From NCBI GenBank assembly GCA_036924085.1, contig JAVGWX010000005.1, positions 79,009,547-79,073,546 of the forward strand: a DNA stretch of 64,000 bases. The letters are read 5' to 3'. Below are positions 10,244 to 21,764 of this stretch, piece after piece. Origin of the DNA: Ariolimax columbianus (taxonomy: Eukaryota > Mollusca > Gastropoda > Stylommatophora > Arionidae). The notes under the pieces are model-generated. The model ran no database searches. It worked only from the letters and a program-made list of their open reading frames with translations, and was not told where the DNA came from. The position numbers and the translations under genes are program-made. The number at the start of each line of letters is the position of its first letter. The first letter of the stretch is position 1.

Positions 10244-13200
10244 CTTCTTCTTCTTCTTCGTACGCAGTCAGACAGTAACCATTATTTTTGCGAAAAAAGC
10301 GGTGGTCATCCTGAGGCTGTCGACACTGCCATAGAGCTTGTCTTGTGGTTCCACTGGTGATGGCCACATCTGCTCTCTCTGATCCTCGTATGTCGGGCAG
10401 TTCTGCAGCAGATGTTCAGCGGTCATTTTCCTGGTACCACACGGGCATTCGTCGGTTCCATCTATCTTCAATTTGTTGAATAGGTGGTACCTCAGTCTAT
10501 TGTGGCCAGTGCGAAGTCTGAAGACAACGACCTGCTCTCTTCGGTTCAACTGGTAATAGGCATCGTTTTTGGTGTAACCAGTATGTTCGGTTTCCCATTT
10601 GGTCATGTATCTGGCTTTGATAAGCCTTTTTGACTCTTCGTACGTCATATTAGTATCTGTTTGTGGTAGTCTTGCACCTTCTTTTGCCAGTCTGTCTGCC
10701 TCCTCGTTGCCTTGGATGTTGCAGTGTGATGGGACCCACTGTACCACTACTCTTTTTGGTGCGGACTGCTGGCATAGTTGACAGCATGCTGCTCTTAAGT
10801 CATTAAGCTCAGTGTTTTTCTGGCTTTTTAGCGCTGTGACTACGCGAGAGCATCTGTAAGCAGGACTGTATGGCTTTCATTTTCTTTATGTGTCACCATT
10901 TCTTCCACTGCCACCCTCAGTGCCTCTGCCTCCGCTCTGAAATTGCTTGTGTACTTACCAGTAGCGACTGACAGTGTTATTTTTCTGCCATTTGGTAGGT
11001 TCAGGAATGCTCCTGCCCCTCCGTTCTGTGTAGTGTTTGTTACAGAGCCGTCGGTGTATGCATGGGTCCAGTCCATGCTTGGGTAGTTTTTCGATATAAA
11101 GCTTAGGGTAGTATCTCTTCTTTCTTTTTCAGTCTGGCAGTTTTTGTTTCCAATACCTGGTATATTTTCTACCACCTCTGGAAATATATCCTGCCTCCAG
11201 GTAGGTTTTCGTACAGTAGTGATGGGCTTTGGTGTTGTTAGTTCGTTTATGGGATCTTCGTGCATCTTTGCTTTGGCTATTTCTGCAAAGTTTCTCCGCT
11301 TTAGTTTCCCATTTCCCAAATTGTTTAGTCTCTGGTGCATTGGATTGCCAGTCAGTCTTCGGAGTTTCTCTGACTGCAGCTGGGCTCTGCTGTCTCTTCT
11401 ATCGGTCATGGATTGCAGTTTTGTAATCTTTTCAAGTTCTACAATTGGCGTTGACTTCATGCCTCCTGTTATTACTCTCATGGCTTGGTTTTGAAGTTTG
11501 CTAACTTTATCGAAGTTTGCCTTTGCTGCTGTTGTCCATGCCGCAATGCCATACTCGAGAACTGGTCTCACTCTTCCAGTGTACAGTTTCTTTAGTATGC
11601 TTTCGTCTGCTCCCCAGCTTGTGCCAGCAAGTTTCCTCATGATTGCCATTCTTTCTCTGGCTCTCATTCGGTTTCTCTCGATCTGACTTTTCCATGTCAT
11701 GCGCCGATCAAATGTGACTCCCAGATAGTTTGGGTTGTCGTTTGGCTGCAGGAATTTGCCATTTAAACTTAATTTGGTATTTTGGGGTTTGATTGAAAGC
11801 GAGAATATTGTACATGTGGTTTTTTCCTCGTTTATTTTGACCAGCCATGAGTTCGCCCACTCTTCCAGCGATGTTAGGGCCTGCTGAATCCGATTTTTTG
11901 CTATGGTGAGATTCTTTTCAGAGGTCCACATAGCCAGATCGTTTGCAAACATTGAGCTATGGACTCTTCTTTGTATATTCTCTGTAATGTCGTTTATATA
12001 CACCAGGAAGAGTGTGGGTGACAGTACTCCCCCTTGGGGTACTCCCTGCTCGAGTGTCACCTTTTTGCTCATCTGCCCTTGTACTTGGACTCTGGCCGTT
12101 CTTTGTTTGAGGTAGTGGTTGATCCACTTGTACATTCTCCCACAAACTTCACTTCTCCTTAGCTTGACTCTAAGTCCGTCTTTTCAGACTTTGTCAAATG
12201 CCTTTTCCAGGTCCACCCAAACCGCTACTGTGTGTTTCTGTGCCTAGTAGGCATCTTCTATTTCCTGGGCTATGAGGATGACCTGGTCCTCAGTGGATCT
12301 GTGCTGTCTAAAGCCGGCTTGCTGTGGAATTAGTATTCGTTTTTCTTCCAGATGCCACATCAGTCTGGTGTTTATCATCCGTTCCATCAGTTTGCCGACA
12401 CAGCTCAGTAGGCTGATAGGCCTGTATGCATTTGGATCTGTTTTGTACTTTCCTCTCTTTGGTACTGGTACAAGTACTGCGTCTTTCCATGCCTGAGGTA
12501 CAATTCCCTTTTTCCAGCTTTGGTTCAGGACCGATAGCAGTTTCCTCTTCGCTGTTTGGCCCAGCCCCATCAGCATTTCGTTTGTTATCCCGTCTTTTCC
12601 GGGAGATTTCCTTTTCTTTAATGTTCTCATGGCCTCTTCCATTTCACTCATTGTTAATTTGGCCATAATATGCTCTTCTGGTGCCGTATTGATGTTGACG
12701 TGCCCCTTTTGCTCTTCACTAATGTCTGTATGCCTATCTGCAGGGACCTCGATGTGGTTTGCTTTGGCATAGTGTTCTACAAAAGCGTTTGCGGCTTTTT
12801 TTCCTGTGAGCAAGTTTTCGCCCTTCTTGATGGTAATTTGTTTGTTTGAAGGGGTTTTGTCGTTCATGGCTCTGACTAGCTTCCATAGCTTGTTCCCTTC
12901 TTTGTCTAGCTTGAGACTTTCAGTTTTGTTTTTCCAGCTCTCTCTTGCTGTTTTGTTTAGGGTGTATTTGTATTTCGCCGTGGCGGCTTTGAGGGCGATA
13001 TTTGCCTCCATAGATTGTTCTCGCTCTGCCATGTTCCTAGCATTTGTGATTGCAAGTTCCGCTTTCTGCAACTCATCCTTCCAACAGGGCTTATAGTTTT
13101 TCCTAGCTCCTCTTGGGATGGTTTCAGTAGCGGCTTGCATTATTGCCTTGCTTAGGCTTTCCACCATGGGCTTTATTTTGTTGTTTCGTGTGTTGATGGT

Positions 13201-14632
13201 TTCACACAGCCCATCTGTCAGGATTGCAAATCTGTCCCAGTCGGCTAGTTTGTAATTCCAACGTGGGAGCAGTTTTGTTTCCCGTGGGCCTACTTCCATA
13301 TCAATGTCTAGCCTGGTCGGCCTGTGGTCGCTACCTGCCAGTTGGTTTAGCACCTGGCGGTCTATTTTATGGTGTATGTCCTGTGTGGTGAAGGCCAAAT
13401 CTGGAGTCGAGGTGGTATGCCATGTTCTAGAATAGAAACTAGGGCTATCCTCCGGCCTATTGATTAGGGAGAGATTTGTATCTATCTCCCAATCTTCCAC
13501 TTCGTCACCTCTGCTGTCTGTGTCCGAGTATCCCTATCTCTCCGAGTGGCTGTTTAAGTCTCCAACTACTATGCAGTTGGAGTCTTTGACTTCCATACTC
13601 GAGAGCGATAGGTCTTTATTTGGTGGTCCGTACAGATTGAAAATGCGGAGCTTCGTCTCTTGAGCCATTATGTCAACTCCTACAATTTCTGCTTGTCCGG
13701 TGGGATTGACAGATACCGCGCTACTCGGTATGCAGTTTCGGGTCAGTATCAGGACCCCTCCTTTGTGACCTTCTCTATCGAGACGGAAGGTCTGGTATCC
13801 TCTGATTGAGAATTTATGATTATTGTTGAGGTGCGTTTCCTGGATGCATGCCACGTCAATCTTACCTTCATGCAGGTGATGTGTTAGGGAAAGCTTTTTG
13901 TAAATGACTCCCTCCGCATTCCACTGTAGTATTTTGAGGGTCTTGAGTTTTTGGTCAATAGAAATTGCCCCATAGCCATGTGCCTTGACTCCACAAGACA
14001 TGGGTGGGTGACCACCAGTAGTCAAGGGTGGGCCCCTTCGAGGCGTGAAGCCCGGCACTCTCGCTGCCTGGCGGGACTCCGCAGGATGAGCGCCATGCGT
14101 TTTTCTGATCGGTTGTACTGTCATCATACTGCGATTTACGTTGCACTGTTTCGTTAGGCTTGTGGCCCCGTGCATCCGATTTCAACAGGCGTTTCTGTAG
14201 GGATGCCCTCTTTAGCCTTTGGCTGTCCCCAGCCTATCTGCAAGGCAGCAGTTGTTTTGGATCAGAGTTGTCTCTCTTATGGAAGTTGTCTTACCAGACT
14301 AACGAGTCTTCACTACTCGTGTCTATAGGGTGCGGTGATGATATATTAGATGATATGATATATGATATGGACTGGTTTACCCGGAAGAGAGGCAGTCCAG
14401 TGTGTCTGTATCCCAGGATCGTCACGTCCTGCCAGAACGAAGCATTTGCATGTGAGTGGGGTATCTCTTTGCTCCCTTTATTTTCTTGGCTTCTATGTAG
14501 GGATGGTACGCCTAGCATTCCCCGCCACCTGGGATGTTGACACAGTGGGACAGGTGTGCAATGTCCGCTGGTCTGCATTTCTTCTGCGTCCATTGGTATG
14601 GCTGATATCGTACAGAGGTAGAGATCGATGCC
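10244..14632 (-). mobile_element. non-LTR retrotransposon (EN-RT-RNase H), near complete from the EN ORF
   Basis: A 4389-bp insertion on the minus strand, bounded by the 7-bp direct repeat CGTTTAT at 10237-10243 and 14633-14639. The 3' end is GTACGAAGAAGAAG (minus strand), a (GAA)n tail, not poly-A. Domain order is endonuclease, RT, RNase H and a C-terminal CxC-H-C domain; this order fits the I/Jockey superfamily of LINEs with RNase H. About 450 bp precede the endonuclease ORF and hold no convincing ORF1, so the copy is probably 5'-truncated or this part is 5'UTR. The insertion lies within a 59-bp minisatellite. Confidence 0.9.
10268..14175 (-). pseudogene. LINE pol polyprotein: endonuclease, reverse transcriptase, RNase H (inactivated)
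   Basis: The enzyme would nick target DNA, copy its own RNA and degrade the template. One frame runs from 14175 to about 10842, then shifts by one base. The APE-type endonuclease (about 13935-13230) keeps LQWNAEG, CIQETHL, VVGDLNSHSE and GSDHRPTRLD. The RT (about 12620-11700) shows YRPISLLSCVGKLMERMI and VDLEKAFDKV, but motif C reads FANDLAMW (11936-11953), where an Asp of the FADD box is replaced by Asn. RNase H (about 11065-10690) has YTDGSV, FRAEAEAL, LLTDAL and PSHCNIQGNEEADRLA, so the acidic residues persist. The C-terminus has CPCGTRKMTAEHLLQNCP. In-frame stops lie at about 13534 (Trp to stop), 12244 (Gln to stop, by comparison with the 62336 copy) and 12185 (Trp to stop), plus the frameshift near 10841. 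It is dead but young enough to align easily with the other copy. Confidence 0.9.
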
Positions 14633-14790
14633 CGTTTATAATAGTCTACATATGGAAAAGCTCCTATATCGTGTTTGCCCATGTTTTCCCGTATATAATA
14701 GAGTCTACATATGGAAAAGATCCTATATCGTGTTTGCCCTTGTTTTGCCGTATATAATAGAGTCTACATATGGGAACATTCCAATCTCTT
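14633..14790. repeat. 59-bp minisatellite, right part
   Basis: Units start at GTCTACATATGG at 14644, 14703 and 14762 (59-bp spacing) and contain AAAAGCTCCTATATCGTG. They match the degenerate copies at 10130-10243 across the LINE, so both halves were one array before the insertion. Confidence 0.85.
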
Positions 14791-15204
14791 TCCCGTTAAC
14801 CAGTCCTTACTTTCTGTCATATCTTCACATATTTAGTATCGTTTCGGATTTTCTTTCAAACTCAGTTGTCTTTTGCCATGTGTGGATGTTCGGGTGTGTA
14901 ATGTCACGATTTATAGACTCTTCTATCCAAAAGAGACTATTGCACTGTTGGTCGTCTTTTTGACATGCTATTTGTGTCTATAAAAACTCTCCACTATCTC
15001 CGCAATGGAAATAATGTATTAGGACAGGTGTAAAAAAAAATCCGAGTGATAGTTGTCCCAATGTAGTCTCTGTCACAGACTGATCCTTTTATAATTCATT
15101 GAGGTAAGCTATGACATAGGAAAGTGGTCTCAAACATGCAATTGTAACATGTTGTTCGCAATTGAGTGTTATTAAGATAATTCCTCGTACTTCTTCATCC
15201 AGCA
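14791..15204. other. unassigned sequence
   Basis: No recognisable gene or repeat. Confidence 0.45.
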
Positions 15205-15785
15205 ATCTGGAAGGTAGTTGTGATTTTACATCTGGAAGTTAGTTGCGATTTTACATCTGGAAGGTGGTTGCGATTTCATATCTGGAAGGTAGTTGCAATT
15301 TCACTTCTAGAAGGTAGCTGTGATTTCACATCTGGAAGGTGGTTGGGATTTCACATCTGGAAGGTAGTTGCGATTTCACATCTGGAAGGTAGTTGCGATT
15401 TGACATCTGGAAGGTAGTTGCGATTTCACATCTGGAAGGTGGTTGCGATTTCACATCTGGAAGGTAGTTGCGATTTCATATCTGGAAGGTAGTTGCAATT
15501 TCACTTCTAGAAGGTAGCTGTGATTTCACATCTGGAAGGTGGTTGGGATTTCACATCTGGAAGGTAGTTGCGATTTCACATCTGGAAGGTGGTTGCGATT
15601 TCACATCTGGAAGGTGGTTGCGATTTCACATCTGGAAGATAGTTGCGATTTCACATCTAGAAGGTGGTTGTGATTTCACATCTGGAAGGTAGTTGTGATT
15701 TCACATCTGGAAGGAAGTTGTGATTTCACATCTGGAAGGTAGTTGCGATTTCACATCTGGAAGGTAGTTGTGATTTCACATCTGA
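15205..15785. repeat. 25-bp minisatellite, about 23 copies, with higher-order duplication
   Basis: The unit is GGTAGTTGCGATTTCACATC plus TGGAA (25-bp spacing, for example 15363 and 15388). The variant block around 15271-15360 (ATTTCATATC, then CACTTCTAG, then GGTGGTTGGG) recurs at 15471-15560, exactly 200 bp or eight units later, showing a duplicated multi-unit segment. It is open in one plus frame only because the units lack stops. Confidence 0.95.
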
Positions 15786-15899
15786 CATTATGCCCGGTCT
15801 GTTTGAACCTCTGTCCGTCTATCGCCAGAGTTTCTGTCCCACAAGGTTTTCTGCCATTCAATTTCGGAATATCAATTGTCCAGTTCGTCTAGGCTTCTT

Positions 15900-16440
15900 G
15901 TTCTTTTTCTTCGTCTTTTTCTTCCTCTTCTTTCTTTTCTTCTTCTTTTTCGTTTTCCTCGTTCGCCCTGAAAAGGTTGTTCTGTCGTTTTGTTGAATGC
16001 CCGCTATGAGTAACTATTGTGTGCGCCCAGAAAAGGGCGCTAGATGGCGAGTTACAGTAGCTTCCCTCACATCCCCAAGATACTGATGAAGGTGGACCGG
16101 ATTCCTCCAGGCTGTTTTGCTATGCTTGATTTCATCTGCGTCGCTTAACCCTACGGCGATCACGTCAATCTGGCAACTCGTTAGCCATACTGTTAAGAAA
16201 CAACCTGTTTCAAGGGGGAACTGCGTGGAAGTGGCAAGGGGGGAAGGGGGAGGGGGGAGAGGGGTGGGAAAGGGGGAATGGGTGCAGGATGTGATGAAGG
16301 AGGTCTTCTTTAGTATATTTTGCCGGACCCCGACGTTGTACCGTAGTTTACACGGAGGCTGCGATATCTGCGTCTTTCGGCTCGGAATATCCGGTTTCAG
16401 CACGACCTTTTTGGGACCCGGCATGTCTTCCCTACTCGAT
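15900..16440 (-). mobile_element. diverged family A relative containing a family C segment
   Basis: On the minus strand, 16440-16295 matches the second half of family A (GGATCGAGTAGGGA, then GCAGATATCGCAG, GTGTAAACTACGG and ACAACG). The 3' end at about 15985-15905 matches as CCTTTTCAGGGCGAACGA followed by a GAA-rich tail. Between them, 16005-16140 matches the family C repeat at 21765-21905. A purine-rich run (GGGGGAGGGGGGAGAGGGG) lies at about 16236-16275 on the plus strand. It is either a longer, older family member or family A with an inserted family C copy. Confidence 0.55.
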
Positions 16441-16470
16441 CCATAATCTCTCAGCCAGGGAATAGGTGCC

Positions 16471-17027
16471 GTACGTTTCCAGTCTGCCAAGATTGTATCT
16501 GATTCCAGCCGTACGTTTCCAGTCTGCCAAGATTGTATCTGATTCCAGCCGTACGTTTCCAGTCTGCCAAGATTGTATCTGATTCCAGCCGTACGTTTCC
16601 AGTCTGCCAAGATTGTATCTGATTCCAGCCGTACGTTTCCAGTCTGCCAAGATTGTATCTGATTCCAGCCGTACGTTTCCAGTCTGCCAAGATTGTATCT
16701 GATTCCAGCCGTACGTTTCCAGTCTGCCAAGATTGTATCTGATTCCAGCCGTACGTTTCCAGTCTGCCAAGATTGTATCTGATTCCAGCCGTACGTTTCC
16801 AGTCTGCCAAGATTGTATCTGATTCCAGCCGTACGTTTCCAGTCTGCCAAGATTGTATCTGATTCCAGCCGTACGTTTCCAGTCTGCCAAGATTGTATCT
16901 GATTCCAGCCGTACGTTTCCAGTCTGCCAAGATTGTATCTGATTCCAGCCGTACGTTTCCAGTCTGCCAAGATTGTATCTGATTCCAGCCGTACGTTTCT
17001 AGTCTGCCAAGATTGTATCTGATTCCA
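16471..17027. repeat. 40-bp minisatellite, 14 near-identical copies
   Basis: The unit is GTACGTTTCCAGTCTGCCAA followed by GATTGTATCTGATTCCAGCC. Units start every 40 bp from 16471 to 16991 and the only evident change is in the last copy (TTTCT). All three minus-strand frames are open across the array, each giving the same 40-residue peptide cycle in a different phase. This follows from a stop-free unit whose length is not a multiple of three; it is not evidence of a gene. Confidence 0.95.
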
Positions 17028-17499
17028 TCTGATTCATTAAGCAAATATAAATAATTACGAGGTTGTCTCAATTGCAGTTGTCCTATGGGTTGTCGGGAAA
17101 GAAGAAGAGGTGGGGAGGATAGAGGAAGGAAAATGGGGAGGCGGTGGGAGGTTAATTTTCAGGGTTGAGAAATACAAGGCTGTTTGACCAGACTATGGTT
17201 TTTCACTGCGATAAAAAAATAATCGTCTAAGTGACAAAGGAGTTAGAGCGAATGCTTTTCATGATAAATGTACCATGTTTGTTCCTCGGTAACGACACGG
17301 TCCAGTATACCAAACTGTGAGTGACTTACATCGAGGAAAAGAAATAGTCCACACACCTTCATGCAGATCTTAGAGCTCGCACAATGAAGACTCTAGCACT
17401 TCATATCTGACTGCAGTGTCTGCTATGGGACTACTTTCATTACTTCATCTACTTCATTACTACTCTTATTCAGCGTGGGGGCCACTCGCGTTACAGCAA
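17028..17499. other. unassigned sequence
   Basis: A purine-rich segment (17098-17155) and otherwise nothing recognisable. Confidence 0.45.
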
Positions 17500-18170
17500 T
17501 TCGCCGACACCCGTTCCTCGCGTTACAACATACCTCAACACCCGTCCCTCGCATTACAACATACCTCAACACCCGTCCCTCGCATTACAACGAAACCTCG
17601 ACACCCGTCCCTCGCATTACAACATACCTCAACACCCGTCCCTCGCATTACAACGAAACCTCGACACCCGTCCCTCGCGTTACAACGAAACCTCAACACC
17701 CGTCCCTCACGTTACAACATACCTCGACACCCGTCCCTCGCGTTACAACATACCTCGACACCCGTCCCTCGCTTTACAACGAAACCTCGACACCCGTTCC
17801 TCGCGTTACAACGAAACCTCAACACCCGTCCCTCACGTTACAACATACCTCGACACCCGTCCCTCGCGTTACAACGAAACCTCAACACCCGTCCCTCACG
17901 TTACAACGAAACCTCAACACCCGTCCCTCGCATTACAACATACCTCAACACCCGTCTCTCGCGTTACAACGAAACCTCGACACCCGTCCCTCGCATTACA
18001 ACGATATCTCGACACCTGTCCCTCACGTTGCAACGATACACCCGTCCCTACCGTTACATGGGTACCCCGAAACCCGCCCCTGACGTTACAACAACGATCC
18101 GACACCTGTCCTATTTGTTAAAACGACACTCCAACACCCGTCCCGCTCTTGAAACGATAACTCGGCACCC
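17500..18170. repeat. 31/32-bp minisatellite, about 21 copies of two unit types
   Basis: Units of the form ACACCCGTCCCTCGCGTTAC are followed by AACGAAACCTCG (32 bp) or AACATACCTCA (31 bp). The two types are interspersed and the last copies are degenerate. Mixed unit lengths shift the frame repeatedly, yet Pro/Arg/Thr-rich open frames persist because the unit has no stop. Confidence 0.95.
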
Positions 18171-18609
18171 ATGTTAAAAGTCTCTAATGTACCTAGTTCC
18201 ATCACTTAAAACCCTATTAAAATCTTCCAGACAACAATTATTGACGTAACTTAAACTGTGAAGGTTGCATTTTGTAGTACATTGACATTTCATTTCACTT
18301 TTTAAATATTAGAAGACAGATGTTGGGAATTCTGGCGATCATGGAAGAGTACATAGTCCATTTATAGTCTAGGAATCTTGACACAGAGTGAGTCTCCGCG
18401 CGATGTTTGTTCTCAAATAACTTTCTCGTTGGAGTGTATAAATATAGGCTAAAAATCATACATGGAAAGAAAAAATTCTATTGATTAAATTAGATACGAA
18501 ATTACTGCATTGCTGGTAGACCTATATGTCAAGTAAGAGTGTTGTAATGGTTCATTTCGCACTTGTTTAATTATAAGAAAGGTGTCCTCATTGTTTTGCT
18601 TACATCTTA

Positions 18610-18745
18610 TTTATACCTCTACACTTCACAGGATGTTTCATCTTATTCTCAACCTTTACACTTCACAAAATGTTTCATCTTATTCTCAACCTCTATAATT
18701 CACAAAATGTTTCATCTTATTCTCAACCTCTATAATTCACAGGAT
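18610..18745. repeat. 37-bp minisatellite, about 3.7 copies
   Basis: TTCACA occurs at 18625, 18662, 18699 and 18736 (37-bp spacing), within a unit containing AAATGTTTCATCTTATTCTC. Confidence 0.9.
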
Positions 18746-18829
18746 GAGTCTTCAATGACAGTGTCATCAAACCAAGTGCGGTTATTGAACGATTCTATTG
18801 TGAACTGGGCGAGCGAGTTGTCAAGAAAT

Positions 18830-20165
18830 TGTGAGCTTGGCGGAGCGAGTGACCAAGGAACTGTGAGTTTGGGGGAGTGAGTGAGTGACCAAGGAATTAC
18901 GAGTTTGGGGGAGTGAGTGACCAAGGAATTATGAGTTTGGGGGAGTGAGTGACCAAGGAATTGTGAGTTTGGGGGAGTGAGTGAGTGACCAAGGAATTAC
19001 GAGTTTGGGGGAGTGAGTGACCAAGGAATTGTGAGTTTGGGGGAGTGAGTGAGTGACCAAGGAATTACGAGTTTGGGGGAGTGAGTGACCAAGGAATTGT
19101 GAGTTTGGGGGAGTGAGTGAGTGACCAAGGAATTACGAGTTTGGGGGAGTGAGTGACCAAGGAATTATGAGCTAGGGGGAGTGAGTGACCAAGGAACTGT
19201 GAGTTTGGGGGAGTGAGTGAGTGACCAAGGAATTACGAGTTTGGGGGAGTGAGTGACCAAGGAATTATGAGCTAGGGGGAGCGAGTGACCAAGGAACTGT
19301 GAGTTTGGGGGAGTGAGTGAGTGACCAAGGAATTACGAGTTTGGGGGAGTGAGTGACCAAGGAATTATGAGCTAGGGGGAGCGAGTGACCAAGGAACTGT
19401 GAGTTTGGGGGAGTGAGTGAGTGACCAAGGAATTATGAGTTTGGGGGAGTGAGTGACAAAGGAATTGTGAGTTTGGGGGAGTGAGTGACCAAGGAATTAT
19501 GAGTTTGGGGGAGTGAGTGACCAAGGAATTATGAGTTTGGGGGAGTGAGTGACCAAGGAATTATGAGTTTGGGGGAGTGAGTGACAAAGGAATTGTGAGT
19601 TTGGGGGAGTGAGTGACAAAGGAATTGTGAGTTTGGGGGAGTGAGTGACCAAGGAATTATGAGTTTGGGGGAGTGAGTGACAAAGGAATTGTGAGTTTGG
19701 GGGAGTGAGTGACCAAGGAACTGTGAGTTTGGGGGAGTGAGTGACAAAGGAATTGTGAGTTTGGGGGAGTGAGTGACCAAGGAATTATGAGTTTGGGGGA
19801 GTGAGTGACCAAGGAACTGTGAGTTTGGGGGAGTGAGTGACAAAGGAATTGTGAGTTTGGGGGAGTGAGTGACCAAGGAATTATGAGTTTGGGGGAGTGA
19901 GTGACCAAGGAATTGTGAGTTTGGGGGAGTGAGTGACAAAGGAATTGTGAGTTTGGGGGAGTGAGTGACCAAAGAACTGTGAGTTTGGGGGAGTGAGTGA
20001 CCAAAGAACTGTGAGTTTGGGGGAGTGAGTGACCAAAGAACTGTGAGTTTGGGGGAGCGAGTGACCAAGAAATTATGAGTTTGGGGGAGCGAGTGTCCAA
20101 GGAATTATGAGCTAGGGGGAGCGAGTGACAAAGAAATTGTGAGTTTGGGGGAACGTGTGACCAAG
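18830..20165. repeat. 32/36-bp G-rich minisatellite, about 40 copies
   Basis: The unit is GGAATTATGAGTTTGGGGGA followed by GTGAGTGACCAA (32 bp). Some copies carry an extra GTGA (36 bp), mostly in the first 600 bp where 36-bp and 32-bp units alternate. One G5 run per unit gives strong G/C strand skew. Minus-strand frames encode PPNSQFLGHS-type cycles; I consider them spurious. Confidence 0.95.
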
Positions 20166-21394
20166 GAACTTTCGCGCCATTTCAGATGTTATGTTTTGGT
20201 CACAGTTAAAAAAAAATGTTTATAAAATATGCTTCAATTATAATTCGGAATTTGTGTTCAGCTTTTGAAACCTTATATAAATTATATTTTTAGTGCTACA
20301 TACAGGATAGCTTAATTGATTCATAATTTATTTTCATTGGAATGCCAATAAAAGCTCGAATTATATAAAATAATAATGTATTTGTCAATTCTAAGGGATA
20401 CCAACGAATTTAGCAGAATCCAGTGCAAGCCAAGCAGTAAACCCGAATTCATGCATTAGGGTACTTACTATTGGGGCAGACACAAAAAATAAGGTCCGAT
20501 AAATGTGAAGAGGTTTAGTTTGTGCAACTCCAACACTTCTTGTGAAATTTACCTGTGACTAACTACATGCAGTTCCCCGGAGATATGGACGAACCGGGGC
20601 CACAAACGGTTGACCCCTTCTGAAACTGTCGTTGGCCCTTCAATTTAAAAGAGAAGTGCATTATTTTTTTACTTCAAAATGTGTTGAATATTCACAAAAC
20701 TGAAACCATCAAGAAAAACAGATAGAAGACAGGGGCAGTTTCAACACGCACGACTGATTTACAATTGTTGACACCATTACAAGTACAAAATAATACATCG
20801 TTGTGGGTTGTGACTTTAAAAGTGTGAATGCGACTGAAGGATTGGATTGATAAGTTGAACTGACTTGAAGTCAGCAGAAAATGTACAAATAAACTTGCCC
20901 TTCTGCAAAAAGACGGAAGAATATTTTAGGGAGTCTGGTGCAAGGTTCTCACCTGGCTCACATGCAGCTAGAACACAGGAATTAAAAGTTGTAGGATAAG
21001 TTTCTCCTCTTCCAGGACATCAGATCATCCTTGAAAGACAGTTAAATGTTTCTCAGGGCCTTGTAAGCTAGAGACTTTCAACAAGTCATATCAGCATCAA
21101 CTTTGCGTGAAACCAAATAATTGCACAGTTGGTCATAGAAGCCACTTTCCTGACTACATGTATGAAGGAAATGGAAGTAACAGTATTTGTGACATTGAAA
21201 GCACTTTATAGTGTTGTTTTATTTTACAGCCAAGAATAATAAATCAATGCCATATTTTAGTGGGTTATTGAAGGTGACTGTAAAATTTGGGGTTAAATTA
21301 CGAGTAGAGTAAAATGACGAAAAAAGTGACAAAGATTTAATCTCACAAATTTGCAAGGGCTTGATCTCACCGGAGAGGAACACTGACGTCTGGT
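20166..21394. other. unassigned sequence
   Basis: AT-rich, with no recognisable gene, RNA or repeat. Confidence 0.45.
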
Positions 21395-21750
21395 CAGGCA
21401 AAATATACTGATCAGACATGTTAGTCAGGGTCAGGCAGAATATACTGATCAGACATGTTAGTCAGGGTCAGGCAGAATATACTGATCAGACATGTTAGTC
21501 AGGGTCAGGCAGAATATACTGATCAGACATGTTATTCAGGGTCAGGCAGAATATACTGATCAGACATGTTATTCAGGGTCAGGCAGAATATACTGACCAG
21601 ACATGTTAGTCAGGGTCAGGCAGAATATACTGATCAGATATGTTATTCAGGGTCAGGTAAAATATACTGATCAGACATGTTAGTCAGGGTCAGGCAGAAT
21701 ATACTGATCAGACATGTTATTCAGGGTCAGGCAGAATATACTGACCAAGA
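21395..21750. repeat. 37-bp minisatellite, about 9 copies
   Basis: The unit is CAGACATGTTAGTCAGGGTC followed by AGGCAGAATATACTGAT. Copies are very similar, mainly alternating TTAGTC and TTATTC. A first partial unit begins near 21388. Confidence 0.95.
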
Positions 21751-21764
21751 CCCTCACCTTGGGT

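Noticed and set aside
10860..13663. Plus-strand open frames opposite the LINE pol
   Set aside because: Shadows of the minus-strand coding region with hydrophobic antisense composition.
14180..14632. Possible ORF1 or zinc-knuckle gag upstream of the LINE endonuclease
   Set aside because: Cys and His residues (for example GHCTPVPLCQH) are scattered over frames with no CCHC spacing. More likely 5'UTR or ORF1 debris.
16014..17071. Three overlapping long minus-strand frames (up to 318 codons)
   Set aside because: Stop-free 40-bp unit read in three phases. Non-repeat ends differ between frames and show no protein similarity.
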